Positions 18,771-27,781 of a stretch of DNA of 64,000 nucleotides are shown piece by piece. Position numbers and translations under genes: made by a program. Origin of the DNA: Sideroxydans sp. (GTDB lineage: Bacteria; Pseudomonadota; Gammaproteobacteria; Burkholderiales; Gallionellaceae). Position 1 is the stretch's first letter; the number at the start of each line of letters is the position of its first letter. The DNA lies in the NCBI GenBank assembly GCA_027310725.1, contig DAIDAG010000044.1:45743-109742 (forward strand), given 5' to 3'. The notes below the pieces were generated by a model that saw only the letters and a list, made by a program, of their open reading frames with translations, was not told the DNA's origin and did no database searches.

Positions 18771-19427
18771 ATGCATGCTGTGCATCAAATCGTCCGTAAT
18801 CGCCCGCGCCTGGTTATTTCGATAATCGCGGGAATCAGCGTCGGGTGGCTCATTCCTTCGCAATGGAGTCCTGTCGGGCGGATACTGATAGGCTGGAATG
18901 TGACTGTCTGGTTTTATCTCTGCCTGACGGGATGGCTGATGGTGCGCGCAAGCCATGCCAGGGTTCGCTTGCTCGCCGAGCAGGAGGACAGGAGCGCGCT
19001 TGCTATTCTGGCGATCATGTCGGCTGCTGCGATCGTCAGCCTTGCCGCGATTGTCCTGGAGCTTTCAACTGTCAGGGACATGGCTCTCGGCAGCCGCATG
19101 ATTCACTATGCATTTACCGGCGCTACAATTATCGGCTCCTGGTGCCTTGTCGCGGTCCTGTTCACTTTTCACTATGCGCGCATCTTTTACCGTTCATCCC
19201 CAGATCATCGAGCACTCCGTTTTCCCGATAATGAAGAGAATCCGGATTATTGGGATTTTCTGTATTTCTCCTTCACCATCGCGGTTGCCGCGCAGACATC
19301 GGATATTTCGGTGATGACGAGATCAATGCGCAAAACCGTGCTTGCTCAATCGATACTCAGTTTTCTATTCAATGCTGCCATCCTTGGCATGACAATCAAT
19401 ATTGCGGCCAGCCTGGTGGGGGCGTGA
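18771..19427 (+). CDS. DUF1345 family membrane protein
   Basis: A 218-aa integral membrane protein with about five hydrophobic helices. The segment [21 protein letters not shown] is the hallmark of DUF1345, resembling a two-pore or pentameric channel-like motif but of unproven function. No clear ribosome site precedes the ATG at 18771, so the start is approximate. No operon partner is evident. Confidence 0.8.
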   Translation: MHAVHQIVRNRPRLVISIIAGISVGWLIPSQWSPVGRILIGWNVTVWFYLCLTGWLMVRASHARVRLLAEQEDRSALAILAIMSAAAIVSLAAIVLELSTVRDMALGSRMIHYAFTGATIIGSWCLVAVLFTFHYARIFYRSSPDHRALRFPDNEENPDYWDFLYFSFTIAVAAQTSDISVMTRSMRKTVLAQSILSFLFNAAILGMTINIAASLVGA

Positions 19428-19566
19428 GCAGGGGCGTTGTTGTGCATCTGCAATGGATCTGTTCGGTCTGATTTGTGCGATCTTTATGGATGCTTGACCG
19501 GAGAGGGTTGGGTTTCAATTAAAATATCTCTGTCAAGACTCAAGGATAGTTACAGGAGTGCACACT

Positions 19567-20532
19567 TTGAGAAATCTTCTATTCTTCCTGGCAACATGGG
19601 TCATTTGCAGTAACGCCTATTCTTTGGCGCTATTTGGCACTGTCGATGCGCTTTCGGGCAGCGCCAATGTGGAAGACCGGTCCGGTAAGTCTGCCGCCGT
19701 GACTCTCGGATTGAAAATCTTCGAAGGTCAAACCATCACTTCGGGCCCTGAAGGCGAGGTTCATCTGGTTACGGAAGACGGCGGTATCATTGCCTTGCGT
19801 CCGAATACAGTTTTTCGCGTCGATGAATACAAAGCCGAGGGAAATTCCTCGGACAGGATATTCATGTCGCTGCTCAAAGGGGCAGTTCGCTCCATTACCG
19901 GCTGGGTCGGCAAATACAATAACTCTGCTTACCGCATCACCACGCCTACAGCCACGATTGGCATCCGCGGCACCGACCATGAGACCACTGTCATCGAAAA
20001 TGGTAACGGTGATGAGCCGGGAACCTACGATAACGTCAATGAAGGTGCCACGGTACTGAAAACCCCCCAGGGCGTTGCCGAAGTGACCCCTGGCAAATTC
20101 GCATTTGCTCCGAAAGGCGGGGTAGTTGCTCCCGTCTTCCTGGCGCAGCGTCCTCGCTTTCTGGCGATGCGCAGGCTGAAGATCGAGGAACGTATCCAAT
20201 CCCGCAAAGAATACATGCGCTCCCGCCTTGAAAATATGCGCGAAGAGCGCCTCAAAACTCAAGCCAACCGCATCGAACAACGGGGAATTTCAAACAACCG
20301 GGAGCAGGGCGCGACGATGGGAAGACGCAATGATTTGCACCAGCATCAATTTGAGCGTGACAGGCAGCAGGTGCGAGGCATGAAGAGCGAACGTAGCCTG
20401 CGCGATAATGGCAGGAGCAATACTGCGCGCACTGAACGGCGCAAAGAAATGGTGCGGGAGAAAAAGGTCGGTGAAGAAAGGCAGCGTCGCTATCCTGAAC
20501 GAATTCGCCGTGAAAAAATGAAGCGCGAATAA
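19567..20532 (+). CDS. FecR-domain periplasmic protein with long basic C-terminus
   Basis: A ~321-aa protein. TTG at 19567 is preferred because AGGAG lies 8 bases upstream; the GTG at 19558 overlaps that site. The signal peptide is LRNLLFFLATWVICSNAYS. The FecR fold (residues ~25-165) carries GSANVEDRSGKSAAVTLG and ITTPTATIGIRGTDHETTV, typical of stand-alone FecR proteins rather than anti-sigma regulators. The last ~130 residues are mostly Arg, Lys, Glu and Gln with no hydrophobic core. No sigma factor or TonB receptor is nearby. Its role is unknown; the basic tail could bind nucleic acid or polyanionic surface polymer. Confidence 0.78.
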   Translation: MRNLLFFLATWVICSNAYSLALFGTVDALSGSANVEDRSGKSAAVTLGLKIFEGQTITSGPEGEVHLVTEDGGIIALRPNTVFRVDEYKAEGNSSDRIFMSLLKGAVRSITGWVGKYNNSAYRITTPTATIGIRGTDHETTVIENGNGDEPGTYDNVNEGATVLKTPQGVAEVTPGKFAFAPKGGVVAPVFLAQRPRFLAMRRLKIEERIQSRKEYMRSRLENMREERLKTQANRIEQRGISNNREQGATMGRRNDLHQHQFERDRQQVRGMKSERSLRDNGRSNTARTERRKEMVREKKVGEERQRRYPERIRREKMKRE

Positions 20533-20666
20533 CAAAAATCAGCCGTGCTCATTCAGACTGGGAGCGGTCGGTTTTCATTGCGGGAATGAATGCTTCATTG
20601 ATCAGGGCTCGGGTAAAAATATAGCTCCTACCGGAGCGCAATATCCGTGAGTCGGCCGGATATTTC

Positions 20667-20855
20667 TCATGGCAGAAGTATTTTTTTCAGCAAAGTGAGA
20701 ATTCCTCGCACAATCAATTTCTCGGAAAAGTTCGACTTGAACTCTCCCCATTCAAACTCATCCTCGCTTCCCTCTTCCTTCAGGTGTAATGAGGAGAAAT
20801 TCTGCGGGGGCACCGAGTAAAGCAGGCCGTGCGAAAATGCTTTTCGTTGTTCCAT
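20667..20855 (-). CDS. 62-aa orphan protein with its own promoter
   Basis: Not recognised. It begins MEQRKAFSHGLLYSVPP and ends with a short amphipathic, basic, hydrophobic tail (IVRGILTLLKKILLP). Three signals support it: an AAGGAGG ribosome site 4 bases before ATG, a sigma70-type promoter upstream (20901-20929), and an uninterrupted frame. The acidic middle (EEGSEDEFEWGEF) and hydrophobic tail suggest a membrane-associating peptide. It could be a small stress or toxin-like protein, but no family is claimed. Confidence 0.6.
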   Translation of the reverse strand: MEQRKAFSHGLLYSVPPQNFSSLHLKEEGSEDEFEWGEFKSNFSEKLIVRGILTLLKKILLP

Positions 20856-20900
20856 GACGCCTCCTTAAATCAAGTCGTAATATAACAGCCGCTTGTAAAC

Positions 20901-20929
20901 AATATATACGGTATTACTGTTATCGGCAA
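20901..20929 (-). promoter_or_regulatory. Sigma70-type promoter for the 62-aa gene
   Basis: On the minus strand TTGCCG (20929-20924) and TATATT (20906-20901) are separated by exactly 17 bases. The predicted start is about 40 bases before the ATG at 20855. Confidence 0.6.
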
Positions 20930-21373
20930 GCAAGGTGGCTCGGTATCGAAATGATGTCCGGAAGAAGGAAAGTCAGTTCGGCGCCGGAGCCGGATGCGGA
21001 GTGCGCAACTGCGGTTAGCCATGATGCATTCATGGGCCAAGGAAATATCGCTCCTCAATTTCGTCTGCGCTGCAGGCTGCGGTGCGCAGGGCGGCGCCGA
21101 TGGGGGCTACGCGGGGCTAGCGTTTCTCGCGCCGTTCGGGCGGATGTTTCTTCAAGACAGGCGATGCAGGTTTCGAGCCGATCAGATCGGAGGCTCGGTG
21201 AAAACCTTATGTCGAGTATGGAGACTGGGGTGGAAACCGGTTGGCGATTTTGTTCCAGTGGCATAATGCAGACGGGCGCACTTGACTGAAAATGCAATAC
21301 ATTTGAAGGTGTGAACCGGAAAATCTTTCCGCAATGATTTTGTTAAAAACTTATATTGCTCTGGAGTAGGTTG
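20930..21373. other. Gap without a supported gene
   Basis: About 440 bases between the promoter of the 62-aa gene and the GAF-GGDEF gene. Open frames on both strands are short, Arg/Ser-rich and lack ribosome sites. I see no recognisable protein, repeat or RNA. Confidence 0.5.
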
Positions 21374-22402
21374 ATGAACAGACCAGTCAATGATTGTCCA
21401 GTGCCGGAAAATGAGTCGCAGCGACTCCGCGCACTTCGATCCTACGAAATTCTTGATTCACAGCCGGAGGTCGATTTTGACACTCTGACCAGGGTGGCGA
21501 CCCATGCTTTAGGAACGCCTGCCGGTGTGATCGGATTGATGGATGCAAACCGGCTATGGTTCAAATCCCGGATTGGTCTGGGCGTGCCTCAACTCGATCG
21601 CCAAATCGCTTTTTGCGCCCATGCCATCATGCAGCCGGGAGAGCCGTTGATCGTGGAAGATCTGCAACAAGATCCCAGATTCAAGGGTAACCCGTTGGTG
21701 ACGCAAGCCCCGCATCTTCGTTTCTATGCTGGTGCGCCGCTCATCGATCGGAATGGCTTTGCACTCGGTACTATTGCGGTCGTGGATATTGAGCCGCGAA
21801 AGTTCGGAGATTCTCAAGTCCAATTATTGCGAGACCTTTCAGTTTTGGTAATCACTGCCCTTGAAAGCAGGCACCGAGCCAAACTGTTGAGCCAGCTTGC
21901 CATGACCGACCATCTAACCGGTCTGCCCAACCGGGCACAGTTCGAACGAACATTGAATTCTGAAATTGCGCATGCTCGTCGCATGAGCGAGCCGTTTACC
22001 GTTTTATTCATGGACCTCGACGGATTCAAAGTGATCAATGACACCTTTGGTCACCATGCGGGTGATGAAGTGCTGTGCGAGGTCGCACGCCGCATCGAGA
22101 AACTGGTGCGTGCAGAGGATTTGTTGGCCCGCTTTGGCGGGGACGAGTTTGGCATATTCATGCGCCAAAGCGACGACAACACTTCGCAATCACTCGCCAA
22201 CCGCATCGTTGACGCGCTGCTTACTCCCATCGCACTTTCCACCGGCCAAAAGGTAACCATCGGAATTTCAATCGGTATTGCCAGCTATGCTGGCGACATT
22301 GATACCGTCGAAACCCTTCTGGATCTGGCGGATCAAGCGCTCTACAAGACCAAAAGAAACAGTAGTACTTGCCGGAGGAGTGAATATTCAAGCCAAGTAT
22401 GA
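21374..22402 (+). CDS. GAF-GGDEF diguanylate cyclase
   Basis: A ~342-aa soluble protein predicted to make cyclic-di-GMP. The start at MNRPVNDCPVPE is preceded by GGAGTAGG. A GAF domain occupies residues ~20-165 (DFDTLTRVATHALGTPAGVIG, FCAHAIMQPGEPLIVEDL). The GGDEF domain (~175-335) contains DHLTGLPNRAQFE and the intact motif RFGGDEFGIF. The C-terminus after DQALYKTKR is short and irregular, possibly altered by frame drift, but the catalytic domain is complete. It stands alone with no neighbours in an operon. Confidence 0.9.
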   Translation: MNRPVNDCPVPENESQRLRALRSYEILDSQPEVDFDTLTRVATHALGTPAGVIGLMDANRLWFKSRIGLGVPQLDRQIAFCAHAIMQPGEPLIVEDLQQDPRFKGNPLVTQAPHLRFYAGAPLIDRNGFALGTIAVVDIEPRKFGDSQVQLLRDLSVLVITALESRHRAKLLSQLAMTDHLTGLPNRAQFERTLNSEIAHARRMSEPFTVLFMDLDGFKVINDTFGHHAGDEVLCEVARRIEKLVRAEDLLARFGGDEFGIFMRQSDDNTSQSLANRIVDALLTPIALSTGQKVTIGISIGIASYAGDIDTVETLLDLADQALYKTKRNSSTCRRSEYSSQV

Positions 22403-22617
22403 CTGTCCGGCAACATATGGCGCCATCGAATCGAAAGTTCCTTGCATTATTGCGGTTAACCTATTTCACGGAGTTAAATGGGCATATGGCATTCGTGGAC
22501 AACTAGACAATTTCACGCATGCAAACGCTGCGCTTATGAACGCGCTCGAAATTCATCGTTACTGACCTGCTCCCCAATCATAGTGCCAAGGGGCTCTTGC
22601 CAAAGTCCGAAAATCAT

Positions 22618-22788
22618 CTATCCATTTTCAGTTTCTACGCTACCGGGAATAGTATTCCGGAAGCGTCCCGCAAATTCAGCCGGCGTCTGATAATCCAAAG
22701 CGCCGTGCGGCCCGTTCGCCTCGCAGACGAATTCGTAGATGCCGCCCTTGTAGTGTCGATAGCGCTTCGGCATTGGTTCGGACATCAT
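22618..22788 (-). pseudogene. Fossil chimera: DUF1653 start joined to IS3-family transposase tail
   Basis: The minus-strand frame gives 56 aa. The first ~23 residues (MSEPMPKRYRHYKGGIYEFV) look like the N-terminus of a DUF1653 protein. The rest (NGPHGALDYQTPAEFAGRF) is the extreme C-terminus of an IS3-family transposase, where such PHxALxxxTPAEFA motifs occur. The join is in frame with ATG and stop. It is best read as the scar of an IS3 element that left part of its transposase behind. The remainder of the 464-base gap 22403-22866 shows nothing recognisable. Confidence 0.6.
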
Positions 22789-22866
22789 TTACGTTTGGAC
22801 TTTCCCCAGTTAAGTCCTTGATCAGATACACTCCGGTGGAGCCGGTGTCGCGAGGGTGATTGAAGT

Positions 22867-23424
22867 ATGACTCATTTCATGAATGTGATGACGGTAGTAC
22901 CCATGCAAGCCCCGTCGATCCTGGATGACCGAAGTAGCAAGACTCTATTGGCCAACAACGGCTGTCACTGGCGAGCCATCAGCGATACGGTCATGGGTGG
23001 TACTTCGTCAGTCCAACTAGTACCTGCGGAAATTTGTGGGCGTACATGCCTGCGACTGACCGGGGAAGTTAGTCTGGAAAACAACGGAGGATTCGTTCAG
23101 GCAAGTCTAGACCTGTCTGATAAAGGACTACTGGACGCATCAAAATTTAGTGGCATTGAAGTGGATGTTCTCGGCAATAACGAAATTTACAACCTCCATT
23201 TGCGTACCGATGACACGACAATTGTCTGGCAATCTTATCGAGCAAGCTTCAATGCGATGCAAAATTGGCAGACAATCAGACTTCCCTTCGATAGCTTCAT
23301 TCCGCATCGAATTGATGTTCCTCTGGATACAAGCCGATTGCGCAGGTTGGGCGTGGTCGCAATAGGCAGAACAATGCAGGCTGACATCTGTATCAGCCGG
23401 TTGGCTCTGTATTTGACTGCCTAA
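22867..23424 (+). CDS. CIA30 family protein
   Basis: A 185-aa protein of the CIA30 (complex I intermediate-associated protein 30) family, a galactose-binding-like jelly-roll domain. The diagnostic opening NNGCHWRAISDTVMGGTSS and the strand pattern ending RRLGVVAIGRTMQADICI are clear. Bacterial members have no settled function. No signal peptide is seen. The ATG at 22867 lacks a strong ribosome site and an in-frame ATG 15 bases downstream (22882) is an alternative. Confidence 0.82.
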   Translation: MTHFMNVMTVVPMQAPSILDDRSSKTLLANNGCHWRAISDTVMGGTSSVQLVPAEICGRTCLRLTGEVSLENNGGFVQASLDLSDKGLLDASKFSGIEVDVLGNNEIYNLHLRTDDTTIVWQSYRASFNAMQNWQTIRLPFDSFIPHRIDVPLDTSRLRRLGVVAIGRTMQADICISRLALYLTA

Positions 23425-23530
23425 GACAAGACGTATTTAATTGAACGAGGGGCGCTTCGTGGTGCCGCGAAGCAATCGCAATTTCGGAGCCGGCCAATAC
23501 CGAACAGGATTGCGTCAAAACAAGGTCAAT

Positions 23531-23556
23531 AAAAAGACCTGCATCGCTGCAGGCCT
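23531..23556 (-). terminator. Terminator of tRNA-Asn
   Basis: On the minus strand the hairpin CCTGCA-GCGA-TGCAGG is followed by TCTTTTT. It begins about 10 bases after the tRNA 3' end. Confidence 0.85.
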
Positions 23557-23565
23557 TTACTTATC

Positions 23566-23641
23566 TGGCTCCCCGACCTGGACTCGAACCAGGGACCTGC
23601 GGATTAACAGTCCGTCGCTCTACCGACTGAGCTATCAGGGA
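23566..23641 (-). tRNA. tRNA-Asn (anticodon GTT)
   Basis: A 76-base cloverleaf on the minus strand with encoded CCA. The acceptor arms TCCCTGA/TCGGGGA pair, with one G-T. The D-arm contains AGCTCAGTCGGTAGAGC, the anticodon loop CTGTTAA (GTT at 23608-23606), and the T-arm GGTTCGAGTCC. It has its own promoter and terminator. Confidence 0.97.
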
Positions 23642-23656
23642 ATTGATGAGGGCGCT

Positions 23657-23685
23657 ATACTAATGACTGCGAGCGTTTTGGTCAA
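23657..23685 (-). promoter_or_regulatory. Sigma70-type promoter of tRNA-Asn
   Basis: On the minus strand TTGACC (23685-23680) and TAGTAT (23662-23657) are 17 bases apart. The predicted start falls about 10 bases before the mature tRNA. A GC-rich discriminator (AGCGCCC) follows, as in stringently controlled stable RNA promoters. Confidence 0.75.
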
Positions 23686-23783
23686 CATGAGAAACGTCTT
23701 TGAGAGAGAAATTCAATGTTTTTTCACCGCAGGTCACGCATTTCAAAGATGAGTGATCGATAAAAACAAAATTTACGTGGATT

Positions 23784-26700
23784 ATGGATAAGAAAACGAT
23801 CTATATTAAAACTGACAAGGGCGAGAACGAAGCGAGCAATCTCTCGAGCGACCTCAAGCGAATCTTGTCTCTCATAGACAATAAATCCAAAGCCGATGAA
23901 TTGGTCAAGCGCGCTCCTCCCAGCTTGCGCGAAAGCTGGGAGGAGATTCTGGGCGAGCTGCTGGCTGGTGGTTACATTGTTGACAAGAATCAGCCCCATA
24001 TACAGCCCAAGATAACCAAGCCAAAATTTAACCCGCTGAAAATGTTCAGTCCCAAGCCTGCGGGAATGTTCGTTCCAAGACCGGCAGCACAACCTCCCGA
24101 AGGTGACCTGGACTTTAGCGCTATGAGCCCGACGGCCTTGCCGGATGCCGCCGCACTTGCGGTCAAGCAGAAAGCGGACGCAGCCGAAAAAGCACGTGCC
24201 GATTTCGAGGCTAAACAAAAGGCACAGGCAGAGGCCCGTGCCGAATTGGAAGCCAGCGTTGCAGCAGCAAAGGAAAAGGCAAACGCGGAAGCCGTTGCGA
24301 AAGCCCAGGCCAAAGCCAAACTGGAAGCCGAGAGTGCGGCACGAGCCAGAGCGGAGGCCGAAGCGAAGGCCAAACAAGAGGCTTTGGTTCGGGCCCAAGC
24401 CGAGGCAAAAGCCAAACAGGAAGCTGCACAAAGGCTGCAAGCCATGCATGAAGCCGCGCGTGTAAAGGCGGCGCATGAAGCGGCCGTTCGGGCTAAAGCC
24501 GAAGCAGAAGCGCGAGTACGTGCAGAAATCGAAGCGGCCGCTCGCGCCCAGCAAGAGCGCGAAGAAAAACATAAGCGGGAAGCCGAGATTGCGCGATTGA
24601 AGACTGAAGAAGAGGCTGCACGTGTCAAGGCGAAACTTGATGCGGCTGCAAAAGCCAAGGCAGAGGCTGAGGCGGCGCGTTTGAAGGCGGAAGCGGAAGC
24701 TGCTCGTGCAAAAGCAGAACTGTTAGCGGCCAAAGCCCGCGCTGAAGCGGAAGCAAAGGCACTGGTCGAAGCTCGCATCAGACAGGAGGCCGAGGAAAAA
24801 GCAAGGCGTGAGGCTGAAGCAGCAAGATTAAAGGCAGAGGCTGAGGCGGCCCGTGCAAAGGCAGAATTGGAGGCGGCCAAAGCGCGAGCGGAAGCGGAAG
24901 CGAAAGCCTTGAACGAGGCACGCATCAGGAAAGAGGCGGAGGAAAAAGCCAGACGTGAGGCTGAAGCCGCAAGATTGAAAGCTGAAGAAGCCGCGCGTAT
25001 CAAGGCCGAGGATGAAGCGATAGCCAAGGCGCGAGTTGAAGCAGAAGCCAAGCTGGCTGCGGAAGTCCTGGCAAGGAAGCAGGAAGCCGAAGCAGCTGAA
25101 AAACGCGAAGCAGAAGAACGTGCAAATCATGCCGCGGCAAGCGTCAAACCTGGAAAAGCTGAAAAAAAATCAATATCTGCTCCTGCTTTCGAGATCAAAC
25201 TGGACGATTTTCTGGCCGCAGCTGAACCGGTGAATCAGATCGTCAAACCGGCAGTCCAGAGTGAAGCACTGGCAAATGCAGAGAACGAAGCCAGCGCAAA
25301 GCTCGAAGCTGAGCAACGCGCTGCTGCCAAGGCTAAGGAGTTGGCAGAGAAAGATTCTTTGAACAATGCCGCTATGGAAATGGCACGCCTCAAAGAGGAA
25401 GCCGAGGCGGCGCGCCGCAAGGCAGAGGAGGTCGCTCGCAGGCAAATGGAAGAACAGGCAATGTCTGAAGAGCAGGCCAGGATTTGGGCTGAAGCTGAGC
25501 AACGCGCCAAGGCGCAAGCCGCACTCGAGCTGGAGCAGTCCGCACAGCAAGTTGCGCTGATGCAAGCCAAGGCGACAAAACCTATCGTTGGCAAAAAGCA
25601 TGGCAAACCGCTGCCGTGGGGCAAGATCGTTTTTGGCTTGGTTGTTCTGGCAATCGTGACGATCATTGTGTTGCCCTACGTCTATCCGCTCAATGAATAT
25701 ATCTCTCCCCTGGAGCAGCGCCTGTCAGCCCAGTTGAAGCAACCTGTACATATCGGAGGATTGAGTGCCAGCTCTTTGCCGCCCAAGCTGCAATTGCAGA
25801 ACGTTACTTTGGGTAGTGCACAGGAAGTGAAAGTTGGAACCGTTGAGCTGAATTTCGATCTGCTTTCCCTGCCTGCCGAGGTAAAAGTTATCAGTAACGC
25901 CGAACTGGATGACGTCAGCATTGACGGACGACTGCTCGACAAGCTGGCAGCAAACTTCAAACTGTTGGGTAGCGATGTGAACTATCCGGTGCGGCACCTT
26001 ACCCTGAAACGCGTGAAGATCATCTCGGACGACATTCCTCTGCCAAGCTTTGACGGTATCGCAGAGATCGATGCGCAAGGGATTTTAAGCCGGGTCTCGT
26101 TGCATAGCGCGGACGACAAACTTGGCATTGATTTGCAGTCCAATCAGGGACGCTGGCAACTGGGCGTGAACCTGAAGGAACGCAGTCTGCCGGTGTTTCA
26201 GGATATTGTTTTCAGCGATCTCAGTGCCAAGGGTGAGCTAAGCGATGGCGAAGTCAATTTCACCGAAATGGATGCGCACATATATAACGGCATTTTGCTT
26301 GGGAACGGGAAACTCAGCTGGAACAAGGGCTGGCACATGCAAGGCACCCTGGAAGCAAAGACATTCGACCTGGACAAGATGTTCCCGAAGTTCCATATCG
26401 AGGGCGAGATGTACGGCGACGCCACGTACTCGATGTCGGGTGCGAAGATTTCACAGATGGATGATGATCCGCAACTGGATGGCACTTTTACCGTGAAGAA
26501 GGGGATTCTCAACGTCGATATTGTGGAGACTGCACGTTTGTTGAGTCGCGATAATCTGGTTGGCGGGCGCACCCATTTTGACGACATGATCGGTCAGGTT
26601 CAGTTGGATAAGCACACTGTCCATGTTCGCCAATTGAAGATCATCTCGGGGATGCTGAGCGCAAACGGTTCTTTCGACGTGTCGCCAAGCAACCAGCTTG

Positions 26701-26798
26701 CCGGCGTCCTGAACGCCGAGATCAAATTGCGTTCAGGCAGCAACCAGCTGACCCTGTATGGCAACCTGGCCGAGCAGAAACTGCGTGCCGGGCACTGA
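23784..26798 (+). CDS. Coiled-coil membrane protein with AsmA-like C-terminal domain
   Basis: A 1004-aa protein in three parts. Residues 1-65 form a small helical domain (LSSDLKRILSLIDNKSKADEL). Residues ~125-600 are an almost pure Ala/Glu/Lys/Arg coiled coil with long internal repeats (AAKAKAEAEAARLKAEAEAA, ARREAEAARLKAE). A single membrane helix (IVFGLVVLAIVTIIVLPYVY) lies near 615-635. The rest is an AsmA-like periplasmic beta-rich region: VHIGGLSASSLPPKLQLQNV, RHLTLKRVKI, and a late TYSMSGAKIS/LDGTFTVKKG stretch. Topology should place the coiled coil in the cytoplasm and the AsmA part in the periplasm. AsmA-like proteins work in envelope lipid traffic; this fusion is unusual and its role is unknown. 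Confidence 0.8.
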   Translation: MDKKTIYIKTDKGENEASNLSSDLKRILSLIDNKSKADELVKRAPPSLRESWEEILGELLAGGYIVDKNQPHIQPKITKPKFNPLKMFSPKPAGMFVPRPAAQPPEGDLDFSAMSPTALPDAAALAVKQKADAAEKARADFEAKQKAQAEARAELEASVAAAKEKANAEAVAKAQAKAKLEAESAARARAEAEAKAKQEALVRAQAEAKAKQEAAQRLQAMHEAARVKAAHEAAVRAKAEAEARVRAEIEAAARAQQEREEKHKREAEIARLKTEEEAARVKAKLDAAAKAKAEAEAARLKAEAEAARAKAELLAAKARAEAEAKALVEARIRQEAEEKARREAEAARLKAEAEAARAKAELEAAKARAEAEAKALNEARIRKEAEEKARREAEAARLKAEEAARIKAEDEAIAKARVEAEAKLAAEVLARKQEAEAAEKREAEERANHAAASVKPGKAEKKSISAPAFEIKLDDFLAAAEPVNQIVKPAVQSEALANAENEASAKLEAEQRAAAKAKELAEKDSLNNAAMEMARLKEEAEAARRKAEEVARRQMEEQAMSEEQARIWAEAEQRAKAQAALELEQSAQQVALMQAKATKPIVGKKHGKPLPWGKIVFGLVVLAIVTIIVLPYVYPLNEYISPLEQRLSAQLKQPVHIGGLSASSLPPKLQLQNVTLGSAQEVKVGTVELNFDLLSLPAEVKVISNAELDDVSIDGRLLDKLAANFKLLGSDVNYPVRHLTLKRVKIISDDIPLPSFDGIAEIDAQGILSRVSLHSADDKLGIDLQSNQGRWQLGVNLKERSLPVFQDIVFSDLSAKGELSDGEVNFTEMDAHIYNGILLGNGKLSWNKGWHMQGTLEAKTFDLDKMFPKFHIEGEMYGDATYSMSGAKISQMDDDPQLDGTFTVKKGILNVDIVETARLLSRDNLVGGRTHFDDMIGQVQLDKHTVHVRQLKIISGMLSANGSFDVSPSNQLAGVLNAEIKLRSGSNQLTLYGNLAEQKLRAGH

Positions 26799-26806
26799 GC
26801 ACTACT

Positions 26807-27781
26807 CTACTTGAATAACTTGAAAAGACCGGACAGCATATTCGATGTGCCGTCCGGATTTTCCTCGGGCACGGCAACGGCTGTTCTTCCGGTGTCGACG
26901 GATTTTTGAGCTGCCTGCCTGGGTGCAGATGGAGCTTGCGACACACTGAAACCAAGCATCTCTCGCACCGCTGAGATTTGCTCGGCATGGGTGGACAGGA
27001 AATTCTGGCACTGCGTGGGGCTATAGCCCAGTCTTTTAGCTGCGTGCACGTTCTCCCATGCGACGAATTTCGCTGTCGTCGGCATCATCAGGTTGGCTAC
27101 CGCGACCACATCTATGTAATCCGCCAAGCCGTCCAAAGTCGTGCGTTGCAGGTTCTCGTGTTGGGACACGATCTCGACAAGCTCGGAGGGGAAGTGCCAA
27201 TTTGCCAACAAGCTGGCTCCGACTTCCGTATGAAATTTGCGGATCAATCCCTCCAGCGTCTCTTTGTCGAGACGAGGGTGATGGCGATCTGCATAAATGC
27301 AAAGCGGTAATGCCCCGAGGTCATGTACGAGGCCGGCCAGCATCGCCTGATCCGGCTTGAGATGCTTTTGATGCAATGCCAGCACATAACTATTGGCGGC
27401 AACCTCGCGGCTGTGATCCCATAGTCTTTGCAGTTCCTGGCTGATGATCGGGCTGCTCGCTTTGAACAGCTTGCTCATGGTGATGAGCATTACCATGTTG
27501 CGCAGCATGCGGTATCCCAGGCGGGAGATCGCCGTCCGCAGATCGTTCACCGGATTGCCGTTCGAGAACGCCGCGCTGTTCGCCGTCTTGATGATTTGCG
27601 CGGATATGGACGGATCGGTCGTAAGCAGGCGGATGAGTGTTTCCGCCGAGACATTGGGATCATCGATCGCCTCGCGGATCTTCAATGCCATTTCGGGCAG
27701 CGTAGGCAGTTCCAACCGACCTTTTTCCAGGGCAGCGAAAACTTCGGCGGCAACCGCCTCTTGCTGCTTGATCTTCATCAT
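26807..27781 (-). CDS. HDOD domain signalling protein
   Basis: A 324-aa protein with an HDOD domain over residues ~15-225 (LPTLPEMALKIREAIDDP, RLLTTDPSISAQIIKTANSA, LAGLVHDLGALPL). These HD-related domains lack a full catalytic metal site and act in signal output. The C-terminal tail is low-complexity. The ATG at 27781 overlaps the iscB stop in ATGA; a second ATG follows immediately. The IscB element abuts the 5' end and may have replaced the original promoter. It converges with the coiled-coil gene at 26798. Confidence 0.88.
   Translation of the reverse strand: MMKIKQQEAVAAEVFAALEKGRLELPTLPEMALKIREAIDDPNVSAETLIRLLTTDPSISAQIIKTANSAAFSNGNPVNDLRTAISRLGYRMLRNMVMLITMSKLFKASSPIISQELQRLWDHSREVAANSYVLALHQKHLKPDQAMLAGLVHDLGALPLCIYADRHHPRLDKETLEGLIRKFHTEVGASLLANWHFPSELVEIVSQHENLQRTTLDGLADYIDVVAVANLMMPTTAKFVAWENVHAAKRLGYSPTQCQNFLSTHAEQISAVREMLGFSVSQAPSAPRQAAQKSVDTGRTAVAVPEENPDGTSNMLSGLFKLFK

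Noticed and set aside
20640..20664. AATATCCG/CGGATATT hairpin as terminator of the 62-aa gene
   Set aside because: The stem is good (8 bp) but no T-run follows on the minus strand, so termination is not supported.
20951..21289. 112-aa plus-strand frame and 80-aa minus-strand frame
   Set aside because: Arg/Ser-rich, no start signal, nothing recognisable on either strand.
23990..25051. 353-aa minus-strand Ala/Ser-rich frame
   Set aside because: Mirror of the coiled-coil repeats of the plus-strand gene at 23784; no ribosome site or motif.
24600..25100. Internal repeats considered as a CRISPR-like array
   Set aside because: They are in-frame coiled-coil codon repeats with no spacers; no CRISPR array was found anywhere in the window.
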